Assembly: GCF_014805625.2 (NCBI RefSeq)
Contig: NW_023998415.1
Location: forward strand, 50,159,839-50,223,838
DNA length: 64,000 bases
Reading direction: 5' to 3'
DNA from: Glossina fuscipes
Lineage: Eukaryota > Arthropoda > Insecta > Diptera > Glossinidae
Shown: positions 20,986 to 32,660 of the stretch, piece after piece
Numbering within the stretch: position 1 is the stretch's first letter
How the letters are laid out: every line of letters starts with the position of its first letter
Notes under the pieces: generated by a model
What the model saw: only the letters and a program-made list of their open reading frames with translations
The model's database searches: none
Told to the model about the DNA's origin: nothing
Position numbers and translations under genes: made by a program

Positions 20986-23900
20986 TTACATAAAAAAATT
21001 CGAAGAATTTGAACCATCATTCATTTCAATTTAGTCTGGTTTAGTTTATTTTTTCCCACGCATTAAGTCAAATTTTTAGGTGTCTCGCCATTCTTAACTT
21101 CAGATATCTTAGGTACCGGAAGAATGGCAGATAGGCAAATGCAGATTCATGAGAGAAAATGTATATTGTTCAAGTAAGTGAAAATTAAGAAAGTTTTTTA
21201 AATAATATTGGTAGGGGAATACGTAAATCGGAAATACGTAAAAAGGCTTAAAAATTATCCTTACTTTCTTCGTCAAAGAAGTTCAACGTTTAAGAAATAT
21301 TCAATGGGTATTTAAGAGAGAAAAGACTCATTCGATAAATAATTGCAATTGATAAGAGCGAGAGAAGGTTTAAGTGAAAGCTTAAGAAGTTTTATTCGAC
21401 AACTCACGACGTTTAATGGTCAACACCTACGTGTTCTCCTCTGAACATTGTGCACATCTACCTGTTTCTAAGGAAAGGATATAATCGACACCTACATACT
21501 TACATAAACGTCGAAATATATAAAAAATAAAACACTTCAATTCTGCAAGTGTGATGGGGAGACAATTGCGATAGTTGTTCATAATTATTTTCATGTCAAG
21601 CCGTTCAACATTTTTTTGATATTTAATTTGTAAATTCCTACACTATTTTTCAAATCATATCAAACCAGGGTATACGAGTATGTATTTTATGGATTTTTGT
21701 TGGCTTATTAACGTTACACACGACGTGACAAAGTGAGTATGTAACCATTGTGTTGAATATGCAAATCATTTGGCAAATACTCAAAAATGTGTGTATTGAA
21801 GCAAAAAAAAACAATGTTTATGTTTTCTATAAACTGGGTCAGTGAAAATCTTGTGATATTATAATAGAAATAAAAGTGAAAACGACGATCAAAAGATCGC
21901 TACTCGACATTTAGTAATTCTGGACAACGACAATAAAACTAAACCAAAGCCATAAATAAAAATGTTTGGTTGTTGCTTCAAACAAAAATTAAAAACCAAA
22001 ACAAGAAAATCCAAAATATGAAAAACCAAATCGTAATTGGATATCTTTCAATTGATCGAAAGGTTATTGTTTTCTCATGAAAGTGCTCATAACAGACGAT
22101 TTTGGAAATCTCTCCTTAGTTATTACAAATATAATAAAGAACATATATGCACCAATTTTTTAATGATGTTGTTATAGTGTTTAATAAAAAAACATAGGAT
22201 TTCCGTACTCCTCTTGTTTTCCCTTCGTTTGTCTCTCTCACTATTTCTTTTCCTTTCTCTTTATCCCTCCATTACGATCTCTTCTTGAAGAACATTTGTG
22301 TGCAAATCAAAATCTCTCCGCTTGTTCGCGTGATTGCTTTTTTAATACACAAAATACTTCGTTTTGTTTAGTGTAAAATTATGGCTCATCTCAGATAGTT
22401 ATTTACAAAGAATTGAATTGTTTTAAAGTAAATTTTAAGAATTATTTTTTTTAGTTGCATATTAAATGTCAACACATTCTCTTACTATAGTTATTGTGTT
22501 TATAATTAAAAAATTTTTCTATTACGCGTACATTTTTCAACGTAAAAAATTATTTAAAATTGAGTAAGCATTTAATTGAGGTTACTGTTTTGTTCCACAT
22601 TTCCTAATGGGGATATATTTGCTAAGGGTGAATAAGTTTAGCACAATGCTTTTGCAGCTGTTTTATTCCGACAAATGAGAGGAGAATAAAACATTCGGAA
22701 ATTACGATATGAAACTTTCCTGACTAATTCAAAACACCTTGGTTTAAAACAAACAGACTTAACGATTTTCAGATGCCAACTTAACCTTGGTTGGTTAAGA
22801 GGTAAATGAACGTACGGTTGGTCAATACCGATCGATAAAGAATGTGGCTTTAGAACGGCGTTTATAACTCCCAAAAATATCCGCTCCGAAGCATGCAAAG
22901 TAGTGCAATTGCCGTCTGATTTCGTGTACATTTAGGAGAGAGGAGTTAAACCAATTATAATTTGTTTAAAAACACAAGTACAGAAAATACAACAATAAAA
23001 TAAAAAAAAAAAATTTGGTACATTTTTATAAATGTGACTTACTATGACCGCTTGTATTATCAGAAGGATTCGGATCGTCTAGTTGATGTTTAGGAGGAAT
23101 GGCAATCTCAGGCTGAACACTCTTATCTGTTGCAAACGAAATTGCAAAGTTATTATACCTTCCTATCGTGGATATAAAACGAACTTGTAAAGTAAAATAA
23201 TAGAGATAAACAGAGATTATGAACAAGAAAAAAAAGTAAATAAATAAATAAATACAGAAAGTGAAGAAATAACAATATGAACCTGAGATGGAATTTTACT
23301 CTCCCGTACGCTTACGTTTAGTAAACAACGACCAGTCACAAAAATAACTTCATTTATAAATAATCAGAGTTATAGAAGAGAAAAAATATCGTTTAAGGAA
23401 TTTAGTTCGACTTTTCGACTCTTGTATAAAAATTGGAAACATGAGTGAAATTTTTATATCCAAAACATCACTTATTGTGTTTTCAAACAGGCCAATCACA
23501 TTTTTAGAAAAGTTTTGCTTTCGTGCTTTAGATTCCAAATTATCGCCCGCAATAAAAAAGTCAATAAAAAAATAGGAACGTTTCTATAGAGTAATCAAGC
23601 CTCCATTTTGACTTCAAAGAATCCGAAAATATTATTTTCTGTACTTTAGCAGTCGTACTTTCATTCGTATTCAGATCTTGCATATAAATTTAGAAAAATG
23701 AACTCAGTTTAGTACAAACAAGGTAAATATTATTTTAACGTTGTCCCAGTGTATATAAAATCTGCAAGTCTTCAAGCCTCCAAATTATGCAAGTTTTTAT
23801 ATTGGTTATAGTTTTTTTTAATCGAGTATAGCCCAAAATTACCTGTTGCTAGCTTATTAATTAGACTAACGTTTTTTAAAATTTATTATAAGCCTGCAGT

Positions 23901-24654
23901 GGATTTGCTTTCTTAGAACATGCTCTGATGCGACTAGTGACTGAGAGTAATATTTCGCTTATTTCACTATATTAATATTTATGAAATTAATTAAACGATA
24001 AAATTGGTGCATAATCATACGATTCAATTAATATTTTGAGAGAAGGCAATGTAGGTAGAGAGAAATTTTATATACAACAATTCAAATCTCTTTTCTTGCC
24101 TTCGTGATCCATTGATTTTTAATTTCTTTCACAGGTAACTACAATTTTGAACACTGGACTCTTAAAGGTAACAAACATCAAAAGGGCTTTAGTGCGTTTT
24201 ATAAGTCGCCTTTCACACGAAAGTCCAGATTTATTTTCCACTTAATCATTTTTTGTTCCTTGAGAGATTTTAAAAAATATTCTAATTATTGCAAATACGT
24301 CTAGAAAGCAAACGAGTAAATGTTTGATCCATGAAGAAAATAAGTTGGTTTTATAGTAAATTTTTTTTTGCTTTTTTTCTTACGCTGCGAATCTCGAATC
24401 CTATAAGATTTCACATAGATTCCTGATACCTAAATATCGATTTTCAGTTTAACATGTACTATTTCAAGAATTCTAGAGAAAGAGAGAGTACCGAACAAAA
24501 TAAATATAAAGAATTTGACATGTAGGGTGGTTATGTCGTAGACAGCTATTATTCGAATCGTTCTCTCCGAGCCAATTCTCGAAAAAATATCTTTTACAAG
24601 TGATGTTTACAACCTATCCTTGGTATAACTGTAAAGCCTTAATTCTACTTAAGG
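20986..24654. other. Gene-poor intergenic DNA
   Basis: About 3.7 kb with no supported gene. It holds a C/T-rich tract near 22205-22280 and many A/T runs. A 97-codon minus-strand frame at 22638-22931 has ordinary composition but no recognisable motif. Confidence 0.4.
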
Positions 24655-25340
24655 TACATTTGATTTTTCTTCAACTTGTTTCTTAATTACTGGCAAGTTT
24701 TGCCCCATCTCATCCATATTGTCTTTTTTCGGTGGGTGTCTTCGCAGAAGGTCTTCATACTTTCGTATTTACGTTTTTCGGTTACTTCGTTATGTTTCAA
24801 TATATTTAGCTCCGACCCGGAAAGAACCAAATAGGCTTCTGGTTCATCCACATGAATTTTTAGATCTATTAATTCGGTCTCTAATTTCTCTGGCTCATGT
24901 ATAACCGGCTTAGTTTCCTATTGCATGCATTTATAGTTTCGTTGCAACTCGTCCTCCTGTTCGGTCTTTTGTTTTGTAATGGATTCTAGTTTCTTCTGAC
25001 ACTCCTTAATTTTTTGTTATTCTCCTCGGAACTTTACTTCACGAGATCGACTTCATTTTTTTTTCATTTGAGTTTTATTTTGCTTACGGGTTTCATTCAG
25101 TTTTTTCATAATTTGTTGAACTTCCACATACTCTTTATTAGCTTTTTCCAACTTTTTTCTAACTCTTCCTTGTTCTGCCGTAAGACTTTAAATTTCTTAT
25201 TAAAGAAAGAAAGTTTGACATATTAACGTCCAAGTAGGCACACAAATTAAATATAACTCTTACTTTATTTCTTTCCGTACAATTTCTTCCTTGTTCACTC
25301 TCTCTTTACGCAGACTACCAGCTTTATACGTTTCTATACC
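24655..25340 (-). pseudogene. SMC4-like coiled-coil pseudogene fragment
   Basis: The minus strand encodes a broken coiled-coil protein resembling part of the C-terminal arm of SMC4 (condensin core ATPase subunit). In order from high to low coordinate one can read LEKANKEYVEVQQIMKKLNE, ECQKKLESITKQKTEQEDEL, then QRNYKCMQ, a TAG, and ETKPVIHEPEKLETELIDLK, SELNILKHNEVTEKRKYESM and LPVIKKQVEEKSN. The pattern QPL.(E)KEKLE.ELI.L...VDE plus SEL.I plus LP..K+Q.EEK is that of SMC4. At least three stops and two frame changes break it, and no introns are seen, so a processed copy or old fragment is likely. The ATPase heads and hinge are absent. Family call by recalled similarity only. Confidence 0.55.
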
Positions 25341-25851
25341 TCCATAGCTTTGAGATAAACTTAACGCTTGTTAAACGAAAATTTCGTCACATTTAAGTTA
25401 GCCATACTTAAACTTTGGTTTGCATTTCGCATTTCGAAGGGATATGATATGGGAAACTCGATTTGATACATTTAATATAGATTACAATTAGATTTTTATG
25501 TTTAACAGAAAACTATGAACATGTAATTAATTACTCTAGAACGGATAGTTGAATCGACTTGGCGGGAAAACATTTTTCTTATACAAATTGCTTTCTTAAA
25601 TAAATTTTTGTGATGAATATTAATTACAAAGGAACGAAAGCAGAAATAACAAACAGCTTGAAGGGCGAGATGATATGCTTAAAAATTTTTGTTATCGGTC
25701 GGCTATTAATCTTAAAAAATATATATATTTTATATACTATGTTGAAATATCGGAAATTCAATTCATACTTTTTTTTGGTAAAAATTGAGATAGCTTTGGT
25801 TTTTTGTTTCTTTTTCTTCTTCTCTTCAAAGCTTCTTTCTTTTAACCAAAG
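25341..25851. other. Upstream region of CLN3 copy A
   Basis: AT-rich, no gene. A pyrimidine tract ending in CTTCTCTTCAAAG about 21 nt before the CLN3 ATG looks like a 3' splice site, so a 5' UTR exon probably lies further upstream. Confidence 0.4.
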
Positions 25852-27354
25852 ATGTCTACCACTAATCAGCAAGTGCTAGCCGCCCCTTCTTATATAGCGC
25901 GTAGTGGGCGGAGTTTGTGGCGAGATTTATGTGCCTATTGGATTTTAGGCTTATGCAATAATTATGGCTACGTTGTTATGCTGAGCGCTGCCCATGACAT
26001 TATAGGACAATTTCATTATGACGTATGTAATTTGAAGATCGTCTAAAATATGTTTAAGTTATGATAACTTCAATACGTTTTCAAGGATCTATCTGATTAT
26101 GCCGACGCTGTAGGTAAAGGCAGGCATTGTCATATAGTGTCGACTGGCGCGATCCTTTTGGCAGACATTTTACCATCATTGTTTGTTAAAATAATAATGC
26201 CATTTTTTCCATTTTGGGTGCAGTAAGTTAATATATTTGTTTTGTTATTAATTATATCTTCTTTTTTTGTTTTAGATTTGTAAATTTTTTGTTTAAACGG
26301 AATCGTTTAATTTGTTATTTTAGTTTCAGGATAGCTTTAGCGGTGTGCTTCTCAGCGACTGGCTTTTTGTTGGTAGGTTTCGCCAGTTTTAAATGGATGG
26401 CCTTACTAGGGGTTATTGTCACTTCGGCTAGTAGTGGCATAGGAGAAACGACCTTCTTAGGTTATTCATCCAATTTTAACAAGCAAGTTTTTTTATCGAG
26501 AATTTACAACGCTTTCATAATGGAATGCTATTACAGAAATGTTGTATCCACTTGGTCTTCGGGAACGGGAGGGGCTGGTGTTATTGGATCTTTATCGTAT
26601 GCGATGTTGAGATCACTAAATGTTAGTCCACGTGATACTATGTTGATAATGCTTTTTTTTCCATGCATCGAAGCTTTAACTTTTTGGGTTATGCTGAGAA
26701 AACCAATAATTCTACCTGTGGTTACAGTTGAATCCACGGAGCAGTTGATTGAAAATGATAAGCCTTTAGTAGGATTCAAGGAGAAGCTTGCATATATTAA
26801 GAAATTGGTGAAGTATATGCTGCCTTTGGGTTTAGTGTACTTGTTTGAATATTTTATAAATCAAGGATTGGTAAGTAATTGAAAAAAAAGCTGATAATTA
26901 AAAAACCTTTTTTTTCGTTTAGTTTGAACTCATCTATTTCCAAAACACTGTTCTGGATGGAGCATCGCAATATCGTTGGCTAAATGTGGCTTATCAGATT
27001 GGAGTTTTTGTATCCCGATCATCCGTTAATATTTTCCAATTCGAAAAGATTTGGTTAACATCAGTGTTTCAATTTATTAATGTCGTATACTTTTCAACCG
27101 AGGTTATTTACTTTTATACGCCCAGCATTTGGTTAACATTTGCTATAGTATTATGGGAAGGTCTACTGGGAGGTGGTGCCTATGTTAACACTTTCTATAG
27201 AATGTCGAAAGAAATAACACCCGCCAAGCAACAATTTGCGATGGCTATGGTCGTTCAATCAGATTCTTATGGTATTGCTTTGGCTGGATTTTTAGCAATA
27301 CCATTCCACAATGCCATATGCTTGTTACCAGCGCCAATAAGAGGCTTAATATAA
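25852..27354 (+). CDS. cln3: CLN3 (battenin) paralogue A, five exons
   Basis: Lysosomal/late-endosomal multi-pass membrane protein of the CLN3 family (related to equilibrative nucleoside transporters; loss in humans causes juvenile Batten disease). Predicted exons: 25852-26022, 26086-26222, 26324-26482, 26537-26870, 26923-27354; 410 residues (human 438). Family signatures are [11 protein letters not shown] (exon 1), [12 protein letters not shown] (exon 2), [14 protein letters not shown] (exon 3), [17 protein letters not shown] (exon 4), then EYFINQGL, and in exon 5 [23 protein letters not shown] and [11 protein letters not shown]. Introns are 52-101 bp. Intron 3 (26483-26536) begins with GC (AA|GCAAGT) instead of GT. 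Its 54 nt are open in frame, so retention would add 18 residues. Exon 3 could alternatively begin 6 nt later (TTTCAG); I chose TTTTAG because it aligns with paralogue B. Copy B is 5.3 kb downstream. Confidence 0.95.
26483..26536 (+). other. GC-AG intron of CLN3 copy A
   Basis: Donor AA|GCAAGT, acceptor TATTACAG|A. The same position in copy B has AA|GTAAGT, so the GC donor probably arose by T to C at position +2. The rest of the donor fits consensus, as is usual for GC-AG introns. Removing the 54 nt gives [11 protein letters not shown], as in copy B. Confidence 0.85.
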
Positions 27355-27776
27355 TAGAAGGAATGTATATATCATGTTTTACTAATATTAGTCTTTATTA
27401 TTAAAAAAAAATATGTATAAATTTAGAATTTGTTAACTAGTTAAGTGTTGTTATGAAAAATGTTAAAAAAATGTTGTTTTCTTTTTTACATATCTACTTA
27501 AGGTTAGCTTATTCGTACTCGACTTGTGTTCTGAGTAGTGCGCGTTTTCTTTTCGTCCGCGATTTTTTGATTGTTTCGGTGTTTTTTGTGCATTTAGCAG
27601 CGTGTTGCTGATCATCGCGGATACCGTACGTGTTTCCGCTAAATACAATAAAAAAAAATCAAAAAAAAAATCGAAGAAAAATAAAAAACATTTGACATTA
27701 TCCTCAGTAGTTCCCAAACGTTTTCAAGTGAGTGGTTATATTACAATAACTCAATAATAGATAATCATAAGGCATA
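27355..27776. other. CLN3-A 3' flank and probable LINE 5' UTR
   Basis: The first part is the 3' UTR of CLN3-A. From about 27500 the composition becomes richer in CG dinucleotides (GTGCGCG, CGTCCGCG, ATCGCGGATACC), which probably marks the 5' UTR of the LINE that follows, but the exact insertion point is not visible. Confidence 0.4.
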
Positions 27777-28790
27777 ATGGCCCCGGGGCCGCCAGATAAA
27801 AACTCGACTAAATTTCATCTATTAGCTGACACGTCCCCCCATAGAAAAAAATTAAAAATTCGGATTTTCCGGTGTTGCCAATCAGTGACATCACTCCTAT
27901 TGACAAAAAATATATTGTTATTTCTTCAACTGATGCTAGCGTAACAATTTCCCAAATTAGATCTTTTGTTATAAAAAAAGCCCTAGATAGCGTTACAACA
28001 TACATAAACTCTATTTCGATTCTACGCGATGGTAATTTACTTGCACTCGCTGGGAACCCGCGTGCAACCGAAAAGCTCATAAAGTCGAAACCTTTAGCTA
28101 ATCTATGTGCTATTTCCGCTAAACTGTATGAAAAACTGAACTCAGTTAGAGACGTAGTTTATGCCCCGCGCTTAAAGCATGTTTCGAAGATGAAATTGTT
28201 CGCGAAATGGGCAATCAAGGAGTGACTGAAGTATATAAACTCACCAAATTAAATGACGACAGCAAAACACACTCTCTTACAGGAAGGATTAAATTCTAAA
28301 AATCAAAACGCAAAATTACTGTAGCATGGACGAAGCACGACGCAAATACCGGGATAGAAATGCATCTGTAGCTTAAGGAATTGGCAAAAGTAATACCTAC
28401 GTTGCTGTTGCCTCGCAAATCGAGCCTAATAAGCCTTTAACTCTAACTCCTTCCAATGAAAAACCTGTTCTACCATCAATCAAAAATGATATTGCGAAAC
28501 CAGTTCCATCACACACCAAAGATAATATTGAAAAAACCAAAGCAACAGCAAATATTGAAAAAATTAAAACAACAACACGTATCCTAAAATCTAATAAATT
28601 AAATTCCCCAGAATCACCAGCTTTCAACTCTAGTCAACAAGTTACAAGCTGTAGTGGTTCCAATCTTTCATCACTTAATCAACCCTCAATTTCACGTGCG
28701 TCCACTCGTTGCACTTCAAATGTACGCAACCATCTAAAGACAGGTTATTCTGCTGGCAAGAACAAATTATCCTCTCGACGGAGACGCTGA
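27777..28790 (+). pseudogene. I-clade LINE ORF1 remnant
   Basis: Starts with ATG at 27777 (MAPGPPDKNST), then shifts frame near 27870 to a 117-codon open stretch with KKYIVISSTDAS, NSISILRDGNLLALAG and LNSVRDVVYAP, a pattern typical of I-clade ORF1 RNA-binding proteins. After a further frameshift EIVREMGNQGVTEVYKLT is readable. A later piece reads DEARRKYRDRNAS, followed by a Ser/Thr/Pro/Lys-rich tail to about 28790. Several frameshifts and stops; no protein can be made in one piece. Confidence 0.75.
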
Positions 28791-28824
28791 CATGGCGAGT
28801 TAAGCCACCTACCAATCCGCATCC

Positions 28825-30916
28825 ATGTCACTACAATTAAATAAAGTTTCTACTAAAATTCTAGAATGGAACATTAAGGGGCTTCTTAATAATTTTGATG
28901 AACTTCCTACACTTAGAAATGATTTTAACCCAACCTCTATATTCCTTCAAGAGACCATTGTAGAAGCTCTTTTAATCCTATTCCACCCAAATCATATACT
29001 GGATACGTCACGAATGCTGATCAAAATTCATTGCCCAAACAAGGAGTTGGTGTTTTTACAAAATCAAGTGTACCTCACAAACGCATAAATTTTAGCTCAA
29101 TCATACAAACCGTAGTGATACAAGAAATCCTACACATAAAATTTACAGTGCTTTCCCTCTATATCCCACCTTCCCAATCGTTTTCTCAGCAAAAACTCTA
29201 CAATTTATTCTCCGTACTGTACGTACCTATATAATACGCTATTTTCGACTGACCCTATGCCCTACATATAGAAAGTGGCAGCAGTTATTCCAATCCTAAA
29301 GTCAAAAAATGTCTCCATGGCATCGGATGATCGCCCAATCTCTCTTTTATCTTGCCTCTCAATGGTATTGGAAGAGATTATGGCATCTAGATTATCTTGG
29401 TTTCTTGAGTCCAAGAATCTGATAACAAAGCAACAAGTTGGTTTCAAGACGGGTTGATGGGTCATTGACGCTCTTTTACATATTGATTATTTTACAAGCA
29501 AAGCAATTTCCGAACGAAATCATGTAACAATTCTCTCAATTGATTTCGAAAAAGCTTTTGACAGTTGGTATTCATGTTATTTTAAAACTCTTGAGATCAT
29601 GGAATGGTGGCGACAAATTTTTCAACTACATCAAATCATTCATGTTGTATCGGCGGTTTAAAGTTAGAGTCAACAATCATCTCTCTGATTTCTTTCCGCT
29701 AATGAATGGCATTCCACAAGGATCTCCTGTTTCTGTCACGCTTTTCCAAATCGCCTTCAACGAAATTAGTAAAATTCTTTGCCGTGTACCGAGAGTCGAA
29801 CACTGTCTCTACGCAGACGATGTATACATTTTTACAAAAGAAAAAGATAGCACGAAGGCAATCAACATCCTCGAATCTATTGGACGAGAGATCTCCGCAT
29901 GGGCAAACTCGTCAGGGGCTAAAATTTCCATATAGAAATCAAAAAAAATTGAACATTTGCCGAAAGCAGATATGAGATGCAGGAAATCTACTGATGCATA
30001 TTAATGACTTACCAGTACTAAACGTACAGACGCTGCATATTCTCGGACTCACGTTTTCCAACAAATATCGTTGGAAAGCACTGTGTCTTCGGTTAAAAGT
30101 TCTATTTTAATAAGGGTGAATTTCATACAGTACGTTGCTTGGAAACGCCATGCGCATATTAACACTATTGCTTATCTTACCAAAATGCCTGTTTTAAGAA
30201 AGATTGACTATGCTTTGATAATTTATGGTAATAGCTACAAATCTAATATCAACATCTTTAACCCGGTCTATCACCAAACCGTCAGAGCAATGTGTAATGC
30301 TTTTCGGACGACGCCCTTAACTAATATTATAATTGAAACTGGTCTCCCAACTTTAGAAAAGAACAGGAGCACCATCAATACATTAAGGAATATAATTACA
30401 ATACCTGGCGGAAAAATAAAAATGTTACGGGTACCAAGTCATATCGGTTTATTGGGAAATGAGCAGGCTGATCGAGCGGCAAAGTATGCTCCTCTAATTA
30501 TGGATGATGTCATAGCAAAGTTGGATCTTCGGAACATGGAAAGAAAAGTTAAAGACAGAATTGCAGAAGGAAATTTACAATACCATAATCAACACTACTC
30601 TTCAATTAACCCTCAATAAACTCCACCTATATATCCAACAAATTTTGTGGAAACCAAGATCCAAGCATTTTCGAGAATTCGCCTTGGTCATACAATTGCT
30701 ACTCACCAATGGATTTTGAAGAAGTCTTCCTCCGCAATCTGCAGTTGTGAACAAATTCTCACTATAAAGCACATTCTCTGCGACTGCCTTAACTTTTCTT
30801 TGGCTAGATGTATTGCATTTGGAATGATTAAACCTTTGGACATTCTAAAATCAGCTTCAGAACAGAAAATCAACTCAATATATTACTTTATTAAAACTAC
30901 TAGGCTCAATATCTAA
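28825..30916 (+). pseudogene. I-clade LINE ORF2 remnant
   Basis: Endonuclease start at 28850-28960 (ILEWNIKGLLNNFDELPTL, then IFLQET with the catalytic glutamate), continuing in another frame with QGVGVFTKS and VLSLYIPPS. The rest of the endonuclease is deleted at about 29234-29275. Reverse transcriptase: VIPILKSKN, DRPISLLSCLSMVLE, a TGA after VGFKTG, LSIDFEKAFD, NGIPQGSPVS and CLYADDVYIF (catalytic aspartates present). Then a damaged linker, an RNase H tail (MLRVPSHIGLLGNEQADRAAK), and the C-terminal ICSCEQILTIKHILCDC zinc-knuckle-like part to the stop near 30916. Multiple lesions. Confidence 0.85.
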
Positions 30917-31004
30917 TGCACATTTCTATAAATTAGAGCCGATGGCCTGGGTTGCTAGTGCTTAATGTCTTTTTAGTCTAAAAATTTATTTCATTAGTCT
31001 AAAA

Positions 31005-31028
31005 TTATAATAATAATAATAATAATAA
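31005..31028 (+). repeat. TAA repeat, LINE 3' tail
   Basis: About seven TAA units directly at the 3' end of the I-clade LINE. This is the characteristic tail of I elements. Confidence 0.85.
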
Positions 31029-32660
31029 GGTTAGTCTTTCAATTAGTCATAATATATATTCACATGACTGCATCTAAGCTTCTCTTGACCTGAAAGTTGT
31101 TAAATTTGATTAAACGATTGAGTTTAATTTACTGCGATTGAAACGCTATTAAAACGAAGGTTGTTCTAATGTCTACACCTCAGCGACGATATAATATCTG
31201 ACATCTTCAACTGTTTTGTTAACACAAAGGATTTGCTTCCTCTATTTATTGGAAATATGTCAACCTTTTACTGTAACCCTCTTACTTAACTGCACTTTTC
31301 TCCATCTATTGTATTTATGATTACGTGGACAGGCCTTGTCTCTAATGTCACGAGTTCTTAATGGAAGAAGTCACTGCAAGAGCGTAGAAGAAGCCATTTT
31401 ACATCATTTTATTGAGATTGAAGGAGAGGTAACACAATATTCATATTCGAAGCGACTATAAAGCATATATTTAAGTATTTAAGACAAAAAAATATCTTTG
31501 AAAATTAATAAAAAAAGGCAATACCGTAGTCAATCCCAATAATAAGTTCTGCTGCCCGTTAGCCAATTGGTGCAAATTTGAATTTAAAGAAAGAAAAGTA
31601 CATGTAGCCTTTTATAAAAATTCTCATTTTAGTGTGATTGGCAAAAATATGAATAAAGAAAGCTTAATTTTCCACTAAAAGTGTGCAAATTAACTTGTCG
31701 AAGAAAGCGTCGCCTATTGCTTTAGACAGTATTCATTTTAAAGACATCGTCAAGAATGCGACTGAGAGGCATGAAATTTGTATGGAAGTTATGCTGCATG
31801 TTCCTTTGAAAAATTGTGTTTAAACTTTTGAAATTATGTTGTAGACATGATTTTTTTATCACCGGGAATTTTTTACTACGTTTTTCCACTAGTGTGCAAC
31901 CCCAGAGAGCTCAGAGTAGAACTTTTCAAGCTAAATTATTTGCTAATTCCTTTCGAGCTTTTCAATTCTTAATTTTGTCCAACAATCCATAGGTCCGTTA
32001 AATACAAAGCCAATGTTGCTCACATGTATTGAGATTTTGTGCATAACATCAGAAAGTGAAAATTTAAAAGAGTTTTGCCATTTTTTCCAAATTTCTTCAC
32101 TACTAATAACATGAATATCTGTGAAAATGTATATACATGATACGTAATCCAAATCCAAATCCAATCTTCCTTTAAATAAGTTAAAGAAATTAAGTAAGAG
32201 CGAATCTGATTCTACGCATACAAACAAGTTATTATTTAGCTTTTCCAAATGTATACAAGCAAGTTATTATTAAGCTTTTCAAAAATACGCCTGGGAAGAT
32301 TTCGTAAGCTACTTAACTTCTATTCTTGAGCAACGTGAGTGTCCATTGCGAATACCGGACGACTTATCTATATTCGATTCTCACCTTTTAGTGCATTAAT
32401 CGAATAGACTTGATTTTTTACTCAATTGGGTTTTTTATTTGAAACTATTTGTAAATGGAAAAAATGGAAAAATCTCATATAATACGTAAATAGATATTCA
32501 AAGGGTAAGCGTGAAACTCGAAAAAATCACATTCTAAATGATGATGTTTGGGATGTCTTTCTAACTACAAGTTAAATAAAAGACAATAAATGATACAAAA
32601 TAAAAAGCTTAAATTAAAAATTTAGTTACGTGTTTTTCAATTTTCAGGAAATAGAGGAAT
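31029..32660. other. Intergenic DNA upstream of CLN3 copy B
   Basis: No supported gene. A short tandem duplication sits at about 32222-32282 (CAAGTTATTAT..AGCTTTT twice). A 101-codon minus-strand frame (31943-32248) has ordinary composition but no recognised motif. A clear 3' splice site (TTTTTCAATTTTCAG) 13 nt before the CLN3-B ATG implies a 5' UTR exon in this region. Confidence 0.4.

Larger units (their letters stand above)
27500..31028 (+). mobile_element. I-clade non-LTR retrotransposon (LINE), dead
   Basis: Two-ORF LINE of the I clade. ORF1 is gag-like. ORF2 carries an apurinic endonuclease, a reverse transcriptase with the LYADDVY box and, unusually among LINEs but typical of the I clade, an RNase H fragment. 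The element ends in a run of TAA repeats (31005-31028) rather than poly(A), as the Drosophila I factor does. Internal deletions and stops make it inactive. It lies in the 5.3-kb interval between the two CLN3 genes, in the same orientation. The 5' limit is approximate. Confidence 0.85.

Noticed and set aside
22638..22931. 97-codon minus-strand frame
   Set aside because: Composition is ordinary but no domain, splice context or conserved motif is visible; not enough to call a gene.
26324..26330. Alternative acceptor TTTCAG for CLN3-A exon 3
   Set aside because: It would remove two residues relative to copy B; the TTTTAG acceptor 6 nt upstream aligns exactly with copy B, though both could be used.
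31943..32248. 101-codon minus-strand frame upstream of CLN3-B
   Set aside because: No recognised family and next to a short tandem repeat; judged a chance frame.
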